From NCBI GenBank assembly GCA_045540975.1, contig JAZQIE010000008.1, positions 1 to 8,250 of the forward strand: a stretch of DNA of 8,250 bases, in the 5' to 3' direction. Below are positions 1 to 6,042 of this stretch, in pieces. Position 1 is the first letter of the stretch. Each line of letters begins with the position of its first letter. The notes beneath the pieces were generated by a model. It ran no database searches, was not told the origin of the DNA, and saw nothing but the letters and a program-made list of their open reading frames with translations. The DNA comes from SIG510 sp045540975 (lineage in GTDB: Bacteria; Bacillota; Clostridia; Oscillospirales; JAAYXM01). The position numbers were made by a program, and so were the translations under genes.

Positions 1-767
1 AACGACATGGCTACGATCCGACTTGGCGCGGCGGTGGTTTCGAGTTGTTCCTGCGCGAGCGCGACTCTGCGGTCGCTCACATACTCGGAGAAGGTTTTGC
101 CCGTCATCTGCTTAAAGAGTTCGGAAAATGCGGACTGCGAGATGGCGGCGACACGGCACACCTCGGAAAGATAGAGTTTTTCCGCGAGATGCTCCTCCGT
201 GTAACGAATCGCGCGCGCCATACCGTCACGGTAGCCGCGGAGCAGGGCTTCTTTTCCGTCTGTCGCGCTGCGGTCGTACTCGCGCGCGATGATTGCGAGG
301 AGTTTTAAGAGGTTGGCTTTGAGGAAGATGCCCGAATACTTGGAGTTTTCCGCGGCGTCTTCCATCATGGCGTATAAAATCCGCTCCACCTCGGTTTCAA
401 ACTGCTTGCCCACCCGAAACACGCTGTTGAGTTGATGCTCCCCGAGCAAAAACGGCTCGAGATAGAGCAGGTCTAACCCATCACCCTCCAGCGTTTCGCT
501 CACAAACCGTTCGGAAAACTCACAGCAGATGCGCAGGGTGGTCTCCTCACTGACGATTGAATGCTCCACACCCGACGGGAGAATCATGACACCGCCGCGT
601 GTGTAGGTATAGGTATGCCCTTTGACCGTGTGGGTACAGCTTCCGCGCACCACATACCAAAGCTGGAGATATTCATGGGAATGCGGAGACTCTTTCTCCG
701 CACCCTCTTTTGCAAACACTTTGACGAGGTACTTGCCCGGGATATTGTCCTTGATGAGATAGTGCAT
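1..767 (-). CDS. AraC-family transcriptional regulator (3' end outside window)
   Basis: One open frame of 255 codons runs from ATG at 767-765 off the left edge. The N-terminal half (about residues 1-90) looks like a cupin sensing domain: a PHSHEYLQLWYVVRG stretch at 28-42, and LPSGVEH at 63-69. Residues 120-185 form a linker/helical region. From about 186 a helix-turn-helix region begins (YTEEHLAEKLYLSEVC, then SQSAFSELFKQMTGKTFSEYV at about 210-230), the typical first HTH of the AraC/XylS DNA-binding domain, followed by the R-x-x-x-A-Q-x-x-L linker helix. The second HTH starts at about IVAMS and is cut by the window edge; roughly 30-40 residues are missing if it has the usual length near 290. 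The start is supported by the ribosome binding site GAGGTGAT (771-778), 3-5 bases before the ATG. It is divergent from the lipoprotein/nitrilase-GDPD unit, the usual arrangement for a local activator responding to a small carbon compound; the ligand cannot be read from the sequence. Confidence 0.93.
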   Translation of the reverse strand, partial: MHYLIKDNIPGKYLVKVFAKEGAEKESPHSHEYLQLWYVVRGSCTHTVKGHTYTYTRGGVMILPSGVEHSIVSEETTLRICCEFSERFVSETLEGDGLDLLYLEPFLLGEHQLNSVFRVGKQFETEVERILYAMMEDAAENSKYSGIFLKANLLKLLAIIAREYDRSATDGKEALLRGYRDGMARAIRYTEEHLAEKLYLSEVCRVAAISQSAFSELFKQMTGKTFSEYVSDRRVALAQEQLETTAAPSRIVAMS

Positions 768-782
768 GTCATCACCTCAAAT

Positions 783-790
783 TTGATTGT
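783..790 (-). promoter_or_regulatory. ACAATCAA motif overlapping the araC -10, candidate operator
   Basis: ACAATCAA on the coding strand of the araC gene sits inside an inverted repeat (ATTTG at 781-785, CAAAT at 794-798) that covers the -10 box. The same octamer recurs, in the same orientation relative to the gene, upstream of the isomerase gene and the alcohol dehydrogenase gene. A protein binding here would block or guide polymerase. This is pattern evidence only; no regulator is demonstrated. Confidence 0.3.
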
Positions 791-814
791 AACCAAATAT
801 TTCCGCTTTGTCCA
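786..814 (-). promoter_or_regulatory. SigA-type promoter of the araC-family gene
   Basis: Reading the minus strand, -35 TGGACA (814-809), a 17-base spacer and -10 TACAAT (791-786) are seen, each one mismatch from consensus. The expected transcription start is near 779, so the 5' untranslated region would be only about a dozen bases, with the ribosome binding site almost at the 5' end. Confidence 0.75.
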
Positions 815-834
815 TGGTATTTTTTTTGTTTTTG

Positions 835-843
835 TGGTAAACT
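835..843 (+). promoter_or_regulatory. Possible extended -10 promoter of the lipoprotein operon
   Basis: TGGTAAACT matches the extended -10 pattern TGnTAnnnT, about 20 bases before the ribosome binding site. No good -35 lies 17 bases upstream (TGGTAT), which fits a weak promoter needing an activator such as the divergent AraC-type protein. That dependence is inference. Confidence 0.4.
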
Positions 844-876
844 ATCTGCAGAACACATTTGAAAGGAGAATCCACC

Positions 877-1386
877 ATGAAATTTCGTTTGCTTTGCGCG
901 GCACTCGCGCTTGTAACTCTGATGGGCTGCTCCCCTGCGGAGACCCCGAACACCGATACCCCGAATACGCCCGACACCCCGACGCAGGATATGCCCGCGT
1001 CCGACATGACCCAAGAATTTGCCGAGCACGGACTTTCCTTTACCGTCCCCGAAAACTGGGCGAAAAACGAGTTTTCCATGCAGTTTGACGAGATGAAAAA
1101 CGACGGTGCGGACTACAACACCCGTACCTTCTATGCCACCATTGACGGCATCCGTACCCCCGTGGCGATGGTCTCGCGCTTTGCCAAAGAGCAATGGGAT
1201 GCGCTGGTGAAGGCGGACGCGAATGCGGAAAAGGTCAAGCTGGGTGAAAGCCGCGACGGGAAGTTCGTTTACACCTATCTGGTCAAGGACGACATCACCC
1301 CTGAGAGCGACACGGGAAAAAAACTGCTCGATACCATCCGCAAGGAAGCGGAAACACTCAAAGAGAAGATTCAAATCACCGAATAG
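877..1386 (+). CDS. Small secreted lipoprotein, unknown function
   Basis: A 169-residue protein. Residues 1-17 form a signal peptide (basic KFR, hydrophobic stretch) ending in the lipobox L-M-G-C with Cys18 as the lipidation site, so the protein should be anchored to the outer face of the cytoplasmic membrane. Residues 19-45 are a Pro/Thr/Asp-rich linker (repeated NTDTPNTPDTPT type). The rest starts with a GLSFTVPENW segment, typical of small PsbP/DcrB-like sandwich domains; that assignment is tentative. The chosen ATG is preceded by AAAGGAGAA (862-870) with a six-base gap; a TTG at 859 in the same frame lies just upstream of this site and is unlikely. The gene is the first of a two-gene unit: its TAG stop overlaps the AGGAG of the nitrilase-GDPD gene. 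It may bind substrate or assist at the membrane for the downstream enzyme, but nothing in the sequence proves this. Confidence 0.88.
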   Translation: MKFRLLCAALALVTLMGCSPAETPNTDTPNTPDTPTQDMPASDMTQEFAEHGLSFTVPENWAKNEFSMQFDEMKNDGADYNTRTFYATIDGIRTPVAMVSRFAKEQWDALVKADANAEKVKLGESRDGKFVYTYLVKDDITPESDTGKKLLDTIRKEAETLKEKIQITE

Positions 1387-1398
1387 GAGTGCGTCACT

Positions 1399-2991
1399 AT
1401 GAAAACTTGTGTCATTCAACCCCCGTATTCGCGCGACCTTTCCCGTGCGGATGAACTGTTTGAAGCAAAATTAAGCCTTCTTTCGGAGTGCGATGAGACC
1501 GTGGATCTCATCGTACTCCCCGAATACTCGGATGTCCCGGTTGCGACAAGCACACTCGAGGAGACCCTTTCTCTCCATGAGAAATACATAGACCGTCTCC
1601 ATGCCGCTTGCATTTCCGCGGCACGCCGCTGTAATGCCCTTGTTTTCGTGAATTGCCTGTCAAAAGAGGACGGAGGCTTTCGCAATACCACCTTTGCATA
1701 TGACCGCAAAGGAGCGCTTTGTGGCAAGTATTTCAAAAAACACCTGCCGCCGCTTGAGGCGGATGTGCTGGGTCTGGACGCAAGCTATGCGCTTTCCGAT
1801 TCCGAGCCGTTTATTTTGGAGATGGAAGGCATCCGCTTCGGCTTTCTCACCTGCTATGATTTCTATTTTTATGAAGCGTTTGCGAAAATCGCAAAAAGTA
1901 AGGTGGATATTTTCATCGGCTGCAGTTTGCAGAGAAGCGATACGCACAATGCGATTGAGATTATGTGCCGTCATCTCGCGTATAACACCAACGCGTATGT
2001 CCTGCGCTCCTCGGTGAGTTTCGCGGAAGACAGCGAGATTTGCGGCGGAAGCATGGCGGTCGCGCCAAACGGGGATGTGCTGTGTAACCTGCGCGGCAAA
2101 TTCGGGTGCGGCTATGCGGAGATTGACCCGCAAAAGAAGTACTTAAAGCCCGCGGGCTACGGCCGTGCGGATGCGCCGCATTATGAGTACATCGAGTACG
2201 GCAGACGCCCGTGGCAGTATCGCGTGGGCGGGCCGAATATCGTGCCGTTTGAGGATTTGATGGGCTATCCGCGCATCTGCGCGCACCGTGGCTTTTCCAC
2301 CATCGCGCCCGAAAACAGTATGCCCGCATTCGGCGCGGCAATCGCCCTCGGCGCGCACGAGATTGAGTTTGACCTTTGGCCGACCAAAGACGGTGAGATT
2401 GTCTCGATTCACGACGATGTCCTCGACCGTGTGTCCACAGGCACGGGCAAGGTGATTGACCACACGCTGGAAGAACTGATGAGTTATGATTTCGGCATCA
2501 AACACGGCGAGCGGTTTGCAGGCATGAAAATCGTGCTCTTTGAGGAGATTTTGAAACAGTTTGCGGGACAGTGCATCATGAATGTCCACGTCAAGCCGAT
2601 TTGGGGCATTCCGTACCCCAAGGAAGCAATGGAGAAAATCGTATCTCTCATCCGCAAGTACGAGTGCGAGCGGCATATGTATTTCATGCTCGAGCCGGAT
2701 GACGATATCCGCAGATTCAAGGAATACGCGCCGGATATCCCGATTTGTGTGGGGCATGATTTCAACCGCAACTGGGCGATTGTGGACCGCGCAATCGAGC
2801 TTGGCGCACAGAAGGTGCAGCTCTTCAAGCCGTATTTCAACCGGGAGATGATTGACAAGGCGCACGCGCACGGGATTTTGTGCAACGTGTTCTTCGCGGA
2901 TGACCCCGAGGAGGCGAAGGAGTACCTGCGCATGGGCGCGGACACCATCCTCACCAACGATTACTGGCTGGTTTCTCAGATTTTAAGATAA
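1399..2991 (+). CDS. Nitrilase-superfamily hydrolase fused to glycerophosphodiester phosphodiesterase
   Basis: A 530-residue two-domain protein without signal peptide, presumably cytoplasmic. Residues 1-270 are a carbon-nitrogen hydrolase domain with the Glu-Lys-Cys triad: E42 in VLPEYSD, K113 in YFKKHLPP, and C152 in LTCYDFYFYE. This family hydrolyses amides or nitriles, or transfers acyl groups. Residues 285-530 are a GDPD TIM barrel: H296-R297 with PEN at 304-306, E323 and D325 in EIEFDLWPTKDG, H338 in SIHDD, and the C-terminal GADTILTNDY. Such domains split glycerophosphodiesters into glycerol 3-phosphate and an alcohol. At the position where GDPDs usually carry a third acidic metal ligand (pattern I-E-x-K) this protein reads N-V-H-V-K, with H397. 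The AGGAG ribosome binding site (1385-1389) overlaps the stop codon of the lipoprotein gene, giving coupled translation. A terminator follows directly. The frame is intact across the join, so the fusion is not an obvious sequencing artefact. The substrate is unknown; consecutive hydrolysis of an amide-linked phosphodiester compound is one possibility. Confidence 0.92.
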   Translation: MKTCVIQPPYSRDLSRADELFEAKLSLLSECDETVDLIVLPEYSDVPVATSTLEETLSLHEKYIDRLHAACISAARRCNALVFVNCLSKEDGGFRNTTFAYDRKGALCGKYFKKHLPPLEADVLGLDASYALSDSEPFILEMEGIRFGFLTCYDFYFYEAFAKIAKSKVDIFIGCSLQRSDTHNAIEIMCRHLAYNTNAYVLRSSVSFAEDSEICGGSMAVAPNGDVLCNLRGKFGCGYAEIDPQKKYLKPAGYGRADAPHYEYIEYGRRPWQYRVGGPNIVPFEDLMGYPRICAHRGFSTIAPENSMPAFGAAIALGAHEIEFDLWPTKDGEIVSIHDDVLDRVSTGTGKVIDHTLEELMSYDFGIKHGERFAGMKIVLFEEILKQFAGQCIMNVHVKPIWGIPYPKEAMEKIVSLIRKYECERHMYFMLEPDDDIRRFKEYAPDIPICVGHDFNRNWAIVDRAIELGAQKVQLFKPYFNREMIDKAHAHGILCNVFFADDPEEAKEYLRMGADTILTNDYWLVSQILR

Positions 2992-3026
2992 AAAAGATGG
3001 TAGACACTTGGTGTCTACCATCTTTT
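2992..3026. terminator. Bidirectional intrinsic terminator between convergent genes
   Basis: A perfect 16-bp stem (2992-3007 with 3011-3026) closes on a three-base loop. It is flanked by A residues on the left and T residues on the right, so it can stop transcription from both the nitrilase-GDPD gene (plus) and the Gfo/Idh/MocA gene (minus), whose stop codons lie 1 and 13 bases away. Confidence 0.9.
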
Positions 3027-3038
3027 ATTTGATTTTCT

Positions 3039-4097
3039 TTACAGCAGGACTTCGTGGCCGCTCTCTGCGGAGCGGTAGATTGCATCTAAGATGCGCATGA
3101 CCTCGACACCGTCGGATGCCGGGGAGATGCACTTCTTACCGTGTGCGATACAATCGATGAAGTGGTCGGTTTCTTTCTGGAAGAGGCCGTCCATGGTGAG
3201 TGCTGCCGAGGAGTACGGCTTAATGTCAATCATGCGGTCGTACTTATCGGTGAAGATGGTGAGCTCGGGGTCGAAACGGAAGCCGCCCTTGGTGCCGCAC
3301 ATCTCGATGAGGGTTTCGTCCTTTGCGATGTTGAGCTCGAAGCTGACGGTGAGCTCGAGGATGCTGCCGTTATCGTAACGGACCAGCGCGGTTGCAAAGT
3401 CTTCAACAGAAGACGGCGGAACTTCGCCTGTGGTTGCGCTCTTGTACTGCGCGCCGTCTTTGATATTTGCGCGGTTGCCCAACTTATTGGAGGTGAAGCC
3501 GAAGACCGAGACCGGCTTCGGGTTGCCTGCGAGGTAACGGGTGAGGTCGAGCACATGGACGCCAAGGTCGATGAGCGGACCGCCGCCGGACAGTTCCTTG
3601 TTGGTAAACCAGCCGCCCGGAGTACCGCGGCGACGGACGTATTTTGCACGGCTGTAATAGATTTCACCAATCTCGCCGTTGTCGATATAGTCCTTGATGA
3701 CTTCCGCATCGTTGCCGAAGCGGCGGACAAAGCCGATCATGAGGAGCTTGCCGCTCTCCGCTTCCGCCTTGACCATTTCCTCCGCGCTTGCACGGTCGGT
3801 GCTCATCGGCTTTTCGCACAGAACGTGCTTACCGGCACGGAGCGCCTTGATGGACATTTCCGCATGGAGTGCGTTGAGCACACAGATGCTGACCGCATCC
3901 AGCTCGGGGAGTGCGAGCATATCGTCTGCGTTGGTGAAGACGTTCGGGATGCCGAATTCTTCCGCGCGCTTCTTTGCGAGAGACTCATTGATGTCGCAGA
4001 TTGCGTAGACTTCGCAATCCTGATTTGCAAGATAACCCTTGATGTGCTCGACGGCGATGCCGCCCGCACCGATGAGACCTACTTTTACCTTACTCAT
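3039..4097 (-). CDS. Gfo/Idh/MocA-family NAD(P)-dependent oxidoreductase
   Basis: A 352-residue protein of the usual family length. Residues 1-120 form the Rossmann fold: VGLIGAGGIA at 6-15 binds the dinucleotide, D35 at the end of the second strand (AICDIN) suggests NAD preference, and the signature EKP is at 95-97. The C-terminal domain carries GGGPLIDLGVHVLDL (171-185), with D177 and H181 at the positions used for proton transfer in inositol dehydrogenase-like enzymes. Members oxidise or reduce a hydroxyl/keto group of a sugar, cyclitol or sugar derivative in the cytoplasm; the exact substrate cannot be told here. The start ATG is preceded by TAAGGAGAG (4104-4112), which overlaps the stop of the upstream isomerase-like gene; only 12 bases separate the two, so they form one operon and probably act on the same compound. 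The bidirectional terminator ends the unit. Confidence 0.95.
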   Translation of the reverse strand: MSKVKVGLIGAGGIAVEHIKGYLANQDCEVYAICDINESLAKKRAEEFGIPNVFTNADDMLALPELDAVSICVLNALHAEMSIKALRAGKHVLCEKPMSTDRASAEEMVKAEAESGKLLMIGFVRRFGNDAEVIKDYIDNGEIGEIYYSRAKYVRRRGTPGGWFTNKELSGGGPLIDLGVHVLDLTRYLAGNPKPVSVFGFTSNKLGNRANIKDGAQYKSATTGEVPPSSVEDFATALVRYDNGSILELTVSFELNIAKDETLIEMCGTKGGFRFDPELTIFTDKYDRMIDIKPYSSAALTMDGLFQKETDHFIDCIAHGKKCISPASDGVEVMRILDAIYRSAESGHEVLL

Positions 4098-4103
4098 GGT
4101 ATT

Positions 4104-4112
4104 CTCTCCTTA
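4104..4112 (-). promoter_or_regulatory. Ribosome binding site overlapping the upstream stop codon
   Basis: TAAGGAGAG supplies both the TAA stop of the isomerase-like gene (4112-4110) and the Shine-Dalgarno sequence of the oxidoreductase gene. Such overlap supports translational coupling and fixes the downstream ATG at 4097. Confidence 0.8.
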
Positions 4113-4958
4113 CTTAGAAATGATGTCACTGAGGAAACCGACCGCCATTTCGATGTCCTGATACGGGGTCGGACCGACTTCGCGCTCGATGGTGAGGAAG
4201 CCCTTGTAACCGACTTCTTCCAGAGCCGCGAGGTAGGACGGGAAGCCGACTTCACCCTGACCGAGCGGAACTTCCGCATATGCCGGGGAGGTCGGGATGT
4301 CTTCGGGTTTACGGATGCCGTAGATGACCTCCGGCTCGCACTGCCAGAACCACTGCGCGTCCTTGGCATGGGTATGTACGATGTAGTCCTTGAGGTTATG
4401 AACCGCCTGAACAGCAGGCTCATGATGGATTGCAATCAGGTTTGCCGGGTCGAAGTTGACCGCGACACCCTTACTTCCAAGGCTATCGAGGAAGCCCTTG
4501 AGGACCGCCGAGGTTTCGGGGCCGGTTTCGATTGCGAAATGCGCGTTCATCTCGTCCGCATAACGTGCAAGCTCAAAGCAAGCCTCCTGCATGATTTTGT
4601 AGCGCGGATGATTCGGGTCTGACGGAACAACGCCGATATGGGTGGTGACCACGTCGGTGCCGAGTTCTTTTGCGAGATCCAGCACGCGCTTGGATTTCTC
4701 GATGAGTTCAACATTTGCCTCCGGGTCATAGAGTCCGCGGCCGAAGTCACCGCAGAGTGCGGAGATGACAAGTCCGCGGTCTTTGATTTTTTTGAGCAGC
4801 TCTGCACGGCGGTCGCCGACCAGAACTTCATAGGAATGCTCGCCGTGGGTGACGTAGACCTGAATGCCCTTTGCGCCAACCTTGACCGCATTGTCAAGTG
4901 CTTCGTCCTCGCCGCAGCGGAACGATTCCAGCATAACACCAATGGGGAACTGATACAT
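4110..4958 (-). CDS. Sugar-phosphate isomerase/epimerase-like TIM barrel (IolE/AP-endonuclease 2 fold)
   Basis: A 282-residue protein of the xylose isomerase-like TIM-barrel superfamily. The expected four metal ligands are in place: E144 in FAIETGP, D170 in VNFDPAN, H197 in the HTHAKD strand (195-200) and E258 in LTIERE. The early GAKGIQVY (28-35) and middle TTHIGVVPSDPNHP (105-118) segments are also family-like. These enzymes isomerise, epimerise or dehydrate sugars, keto-inositols or their phosphates with a divalent metal. ATG at 4958 is preferred over upstream in-frame starts because GAGGAGGA (4966-4973) lies eight bases before it, and the residues upstream (Arg/Ser-rich, read through a promoter) look non-coding. 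It is the first gene of a two-gene unit with the Gfo/Idh/MocA oxidoreductase, a pairing common in catabolism of inositol, glycosides via 3-keto intermediates, or rare sugars. The exact reaction is not identified. Confidence 0.93.
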   Translation of the reverse strand: MYQFPIGVMLESFRCGEDEALDNAVKVGAKGIQVYVTHGEHSYEVLVGDRRAELLKKIKDRGLVISALCGDFGRGLYDPEANVELIEKSKRVLDLAKELGTDVVTTHIGVVPSDPNHPRYKIMQEACFELARYADEMNAHFAIETGPETSAVLKGFLDSLGSKGVAVNFDPANLIAIHHEPAVQAVHNLKDYIVHTHAKDAQWFWQCEPEVIYGIRKPEDIPTSPAYAEVPLGQGEVGFPSYLAALEEVGYKGFLTIEREVGPTPYQDIEMAVGFLSDIISK

Positions 4959-4985
4959 GATTGTGTCCTCCTCAAGAGATTTCTT

Positions 4986-5002
4986 CATTGATTGTACCAA
5001 TG
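4986..5002 (-). promoter_or_regulatory. Inverted repeat with the ACAATCAA motif in the isomerase leader
   Basis: CATTG (4986-4990) and CAATG (4998-5002) flank seven bases. The coding-strand octamer ACAATCAA occupies 4995-4988. The plus strand reads TTGATTGTACCAA, one base shorter than TTGATTGTAACCAA at the araC promoter. It lies just downstream of the expected transcription start, where a repressor could act. Confidence 0.3.
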
Positions 5003-5010
5003 TTAATTCT

Positions 5011-5039
5011 ATTATAAAGCATAAACTTCGTTTTGAATA
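5011..5039 (-). promoter_or_regulatory. SigA-type promoter of the isomerase/oxidoreductase operon
   Basis: On the minus strand a perfect TATAAT (5016-5011) lies 17 bases downstream of TATTCA (5039-5034), a weak -35. The start would be near 5004, about 45 bases before the isomerase ATG. It sits in the 106-base gap after gpr, so this unit can be expressed without gpr. Confidence 0.65.
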
Positions 5040-5064
5040 GTCCTTTTTCCGGATTTTTTTGGTT

Positions 5065-5895
5065 TTAGAGCAAAAAAGAATCCAACTCCTCGAGTGTGAG
5101 GGCGGGCTGCAGTGTGCGGTTGACCGCGTATGCCAAAATCCGCGCAAACTCACGGTTGAAGCAGTCGATTTCCTTCGGGGTGACCATGAGTCCCGCGCTT
5201 CCGTCGGTCACGGTGGGGATTCCGATTGCGACCACGGGATATCCCATGCTCTCGGTCGTGATTGCCGCTCTGGCATTTCCCACCCCCGAGCCCGGGATGA
5301 TGCCCGTGTCGGTGAGTTGGACGGTCTTGCACAGATGCTCCTCCCCGTGCGAGGCGAGCGCATCCACCACAAGGATACAGTCGGGCGAAATCCCCTGCGC
5401 CACCTGTCGGATGATCTCGCCGCTTTCCACACCCGTTGTCCCAAGTACCCCGGGCGCGATGGCACTCACCGCGCGAAACGAGGAGAAATGCTCGGGTGCC
5501 GCATCAAGGAGATGGCGCGTGACCAGAATCTGCTCCACCGTCTTGCTCCCGATGGCATCGGGCGTGATTTCCGGGTTTCCGAGTCCCGCCACCAAAACGC
5601 ACCCCTCACCCTGCGGCATGAGTGCGGAAAGCTCGTTTGCGATGAGAGTTACCGCGGGCGCAAAGGCATCGTCGGTGCGGTGCGGTAAGGTGTTAAGGGT
5701 CACGGTGACATACCGACCCACGGGTTTTCCGAGCGCGTCCGCGCCGTTTTGGTCTAAAATCTCCACGCGGTGGAGGTGAAACTCCCCCACGTCCAACTCC
5801 TGCGCCGCCACGCCCGAAAGCGCGGTCTCCTCCGCGGCGGAGCGTTTCCAAAGCGCGTGCGCTTCGAGTGCAAGGTCTGTGCGAAAATTCTGCAT
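5065..5895 (-). CDS. gpr: GPR endopeptidase (spore germination protease), compact form
   Basis: A 276-residue member of peptidase family A25, which degrades small acid-soluble DNA-protecting proteins when the spore germinates. Conserved blocks in order: FRTDLALEA (4-12), containing the autoprocessing site D7-L8; GKPVGRYVT (56-64); VAGLGNPEITPDAIG (102-116) with the candidate catalytic D113; APGVLGTTGVESGEI (147-161); DALAS (178-182) with D178; TDTGIIPGSGVGNAR (195-209); IGIPTV (224-229) and LMVTPKEID (236-244). The 65-residue distance between D113 and D178 agrees with the Asp pair of Bacillus megaterium GPR. The protein is about 95 residues shorter than Bacillus homologues because the segment between PTV-D and LMVTPKEID is nearly absent, and the propeptide before the processing site is only seven residues. 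The ribosome binding site GGGGAGGA (5901-5908) is five bases before the ATG. It is divergent from rpsT, as in Bacillus subtilis, but the expected neighbour spoIIP is not next to it. Confidence 0.96.
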   Translation of the reverse strand: MQNFRTDLALEAHALWKRSAAEETALSGVAAQELDVGEFHLHRVEILDQNGADALGKPVGRYVTVTLNTLPHRTDDAFAPAVTLIANELSALMPQGEGCVLVAGLGNPEITPDAIGSKTVEQILVTRHLLDAAPEHFSSFRAVSAIAPGVLGTTGVESGEIIRQVAQGISPDCILVVDALASHGEEHLCKTVQLTDTGIIPGSGVGNARAAITTESMGYPVVAIGIPTVTDGSAGLMVTPKEIDCFNREFARILAYAVNRTLQPALTLEELDSFLL

Positions 5896-5916
5896 GAAAT
5901 TCCTCCCCTTTCACCC

Positions 5917-5947
5917 CTTATTTTCCGTCTCAAAAAAACTCTTATAC
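5917..5947 (-). promoter_or_regulatory. Candidate forespore (SigF/SigG-type) promoter of gpr
   Basis: The minus strand shows GTATA (5947-5943), a 16-base spacer and GGAAAATAAG (5926-5917). This resembles the forespore -35 G-Y-A-T-A and the SigF-like -10 beginning with GG and rich in A. No SigA-type pair is seen nearby. Known gpr genes are transcribed in the forespore, which supports the reading; the -10 match is not perfect. Confidence 0.5.
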
Positions 5948-5964
5948 AAAAATAAAAATTTTTC

Positions 5965-5993
5965 TTGCATTTTGGGAAAAAGGGTGTTATAAT
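5965..5993 (+). promoter_or_regulatory. Strong SigA promoter of rpsT with AT-rich upstream element
   Basis: -35 TTGCAT (5965-5970), 17-base spacer, perfect -10 TATAAT (5988-5993). The stretch 5944-5964 is almost pure A/T and could serve as an UP element. Transcription should start near 6000, leaving a leader of about 43 bases. Confidence 0.88.
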
Positions 5994-6027
5994 AGGTCGG
6001 TAACTAATCACAAGGACTTATAACCTT

Positions 6028-6035
6028 AAGGAGGT
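6028..6035 (+). promoter_or_regulatory. Ribosome binding site fixing the TTG start of rpsT
   Basis: AAGGAGGT is a near-perfect Shine-Dalgarno sequence, with eight bases between its GGAGG core and the TTG at 6043. An in-frame GTG at 6034 overlaps this site and so cannot be the start. Confidence 0.85.
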
Positions 6036-6042
6036 GGACGCT

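Noticed and set aside
561..1088. Plus-strand frame spanning the araC/lipoprotein gap
   Set aside because: It crosses the divergent promoter region and is antisense to the cupin part of the araC-type gene; no ribosome binding site.
772..1419. A 215-codon open frame on the minus strand
   Set aside because: It is antisense to the lipoprotein gene, which has a signal peptide, lipobox and ribosome binding site; the antisense protein resembles no family.
3141..4622. A 493-codon open frame on the plus strand
   Set aside because: It lies wholly antisense to the oxidoreductase and isomerase genes, whose motifs, ribosome binding sites and operon layout are clear; long antisense frames are common in GC-rich coding DNA.
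4959..5153. N-terminal extension of the isomerase-like protein
   Set aside because: The extension reads through the promoter at 5011-5039 and overlaps the end of gpr; the ribosome binding site at 4966-4973 selects ATG 4958.
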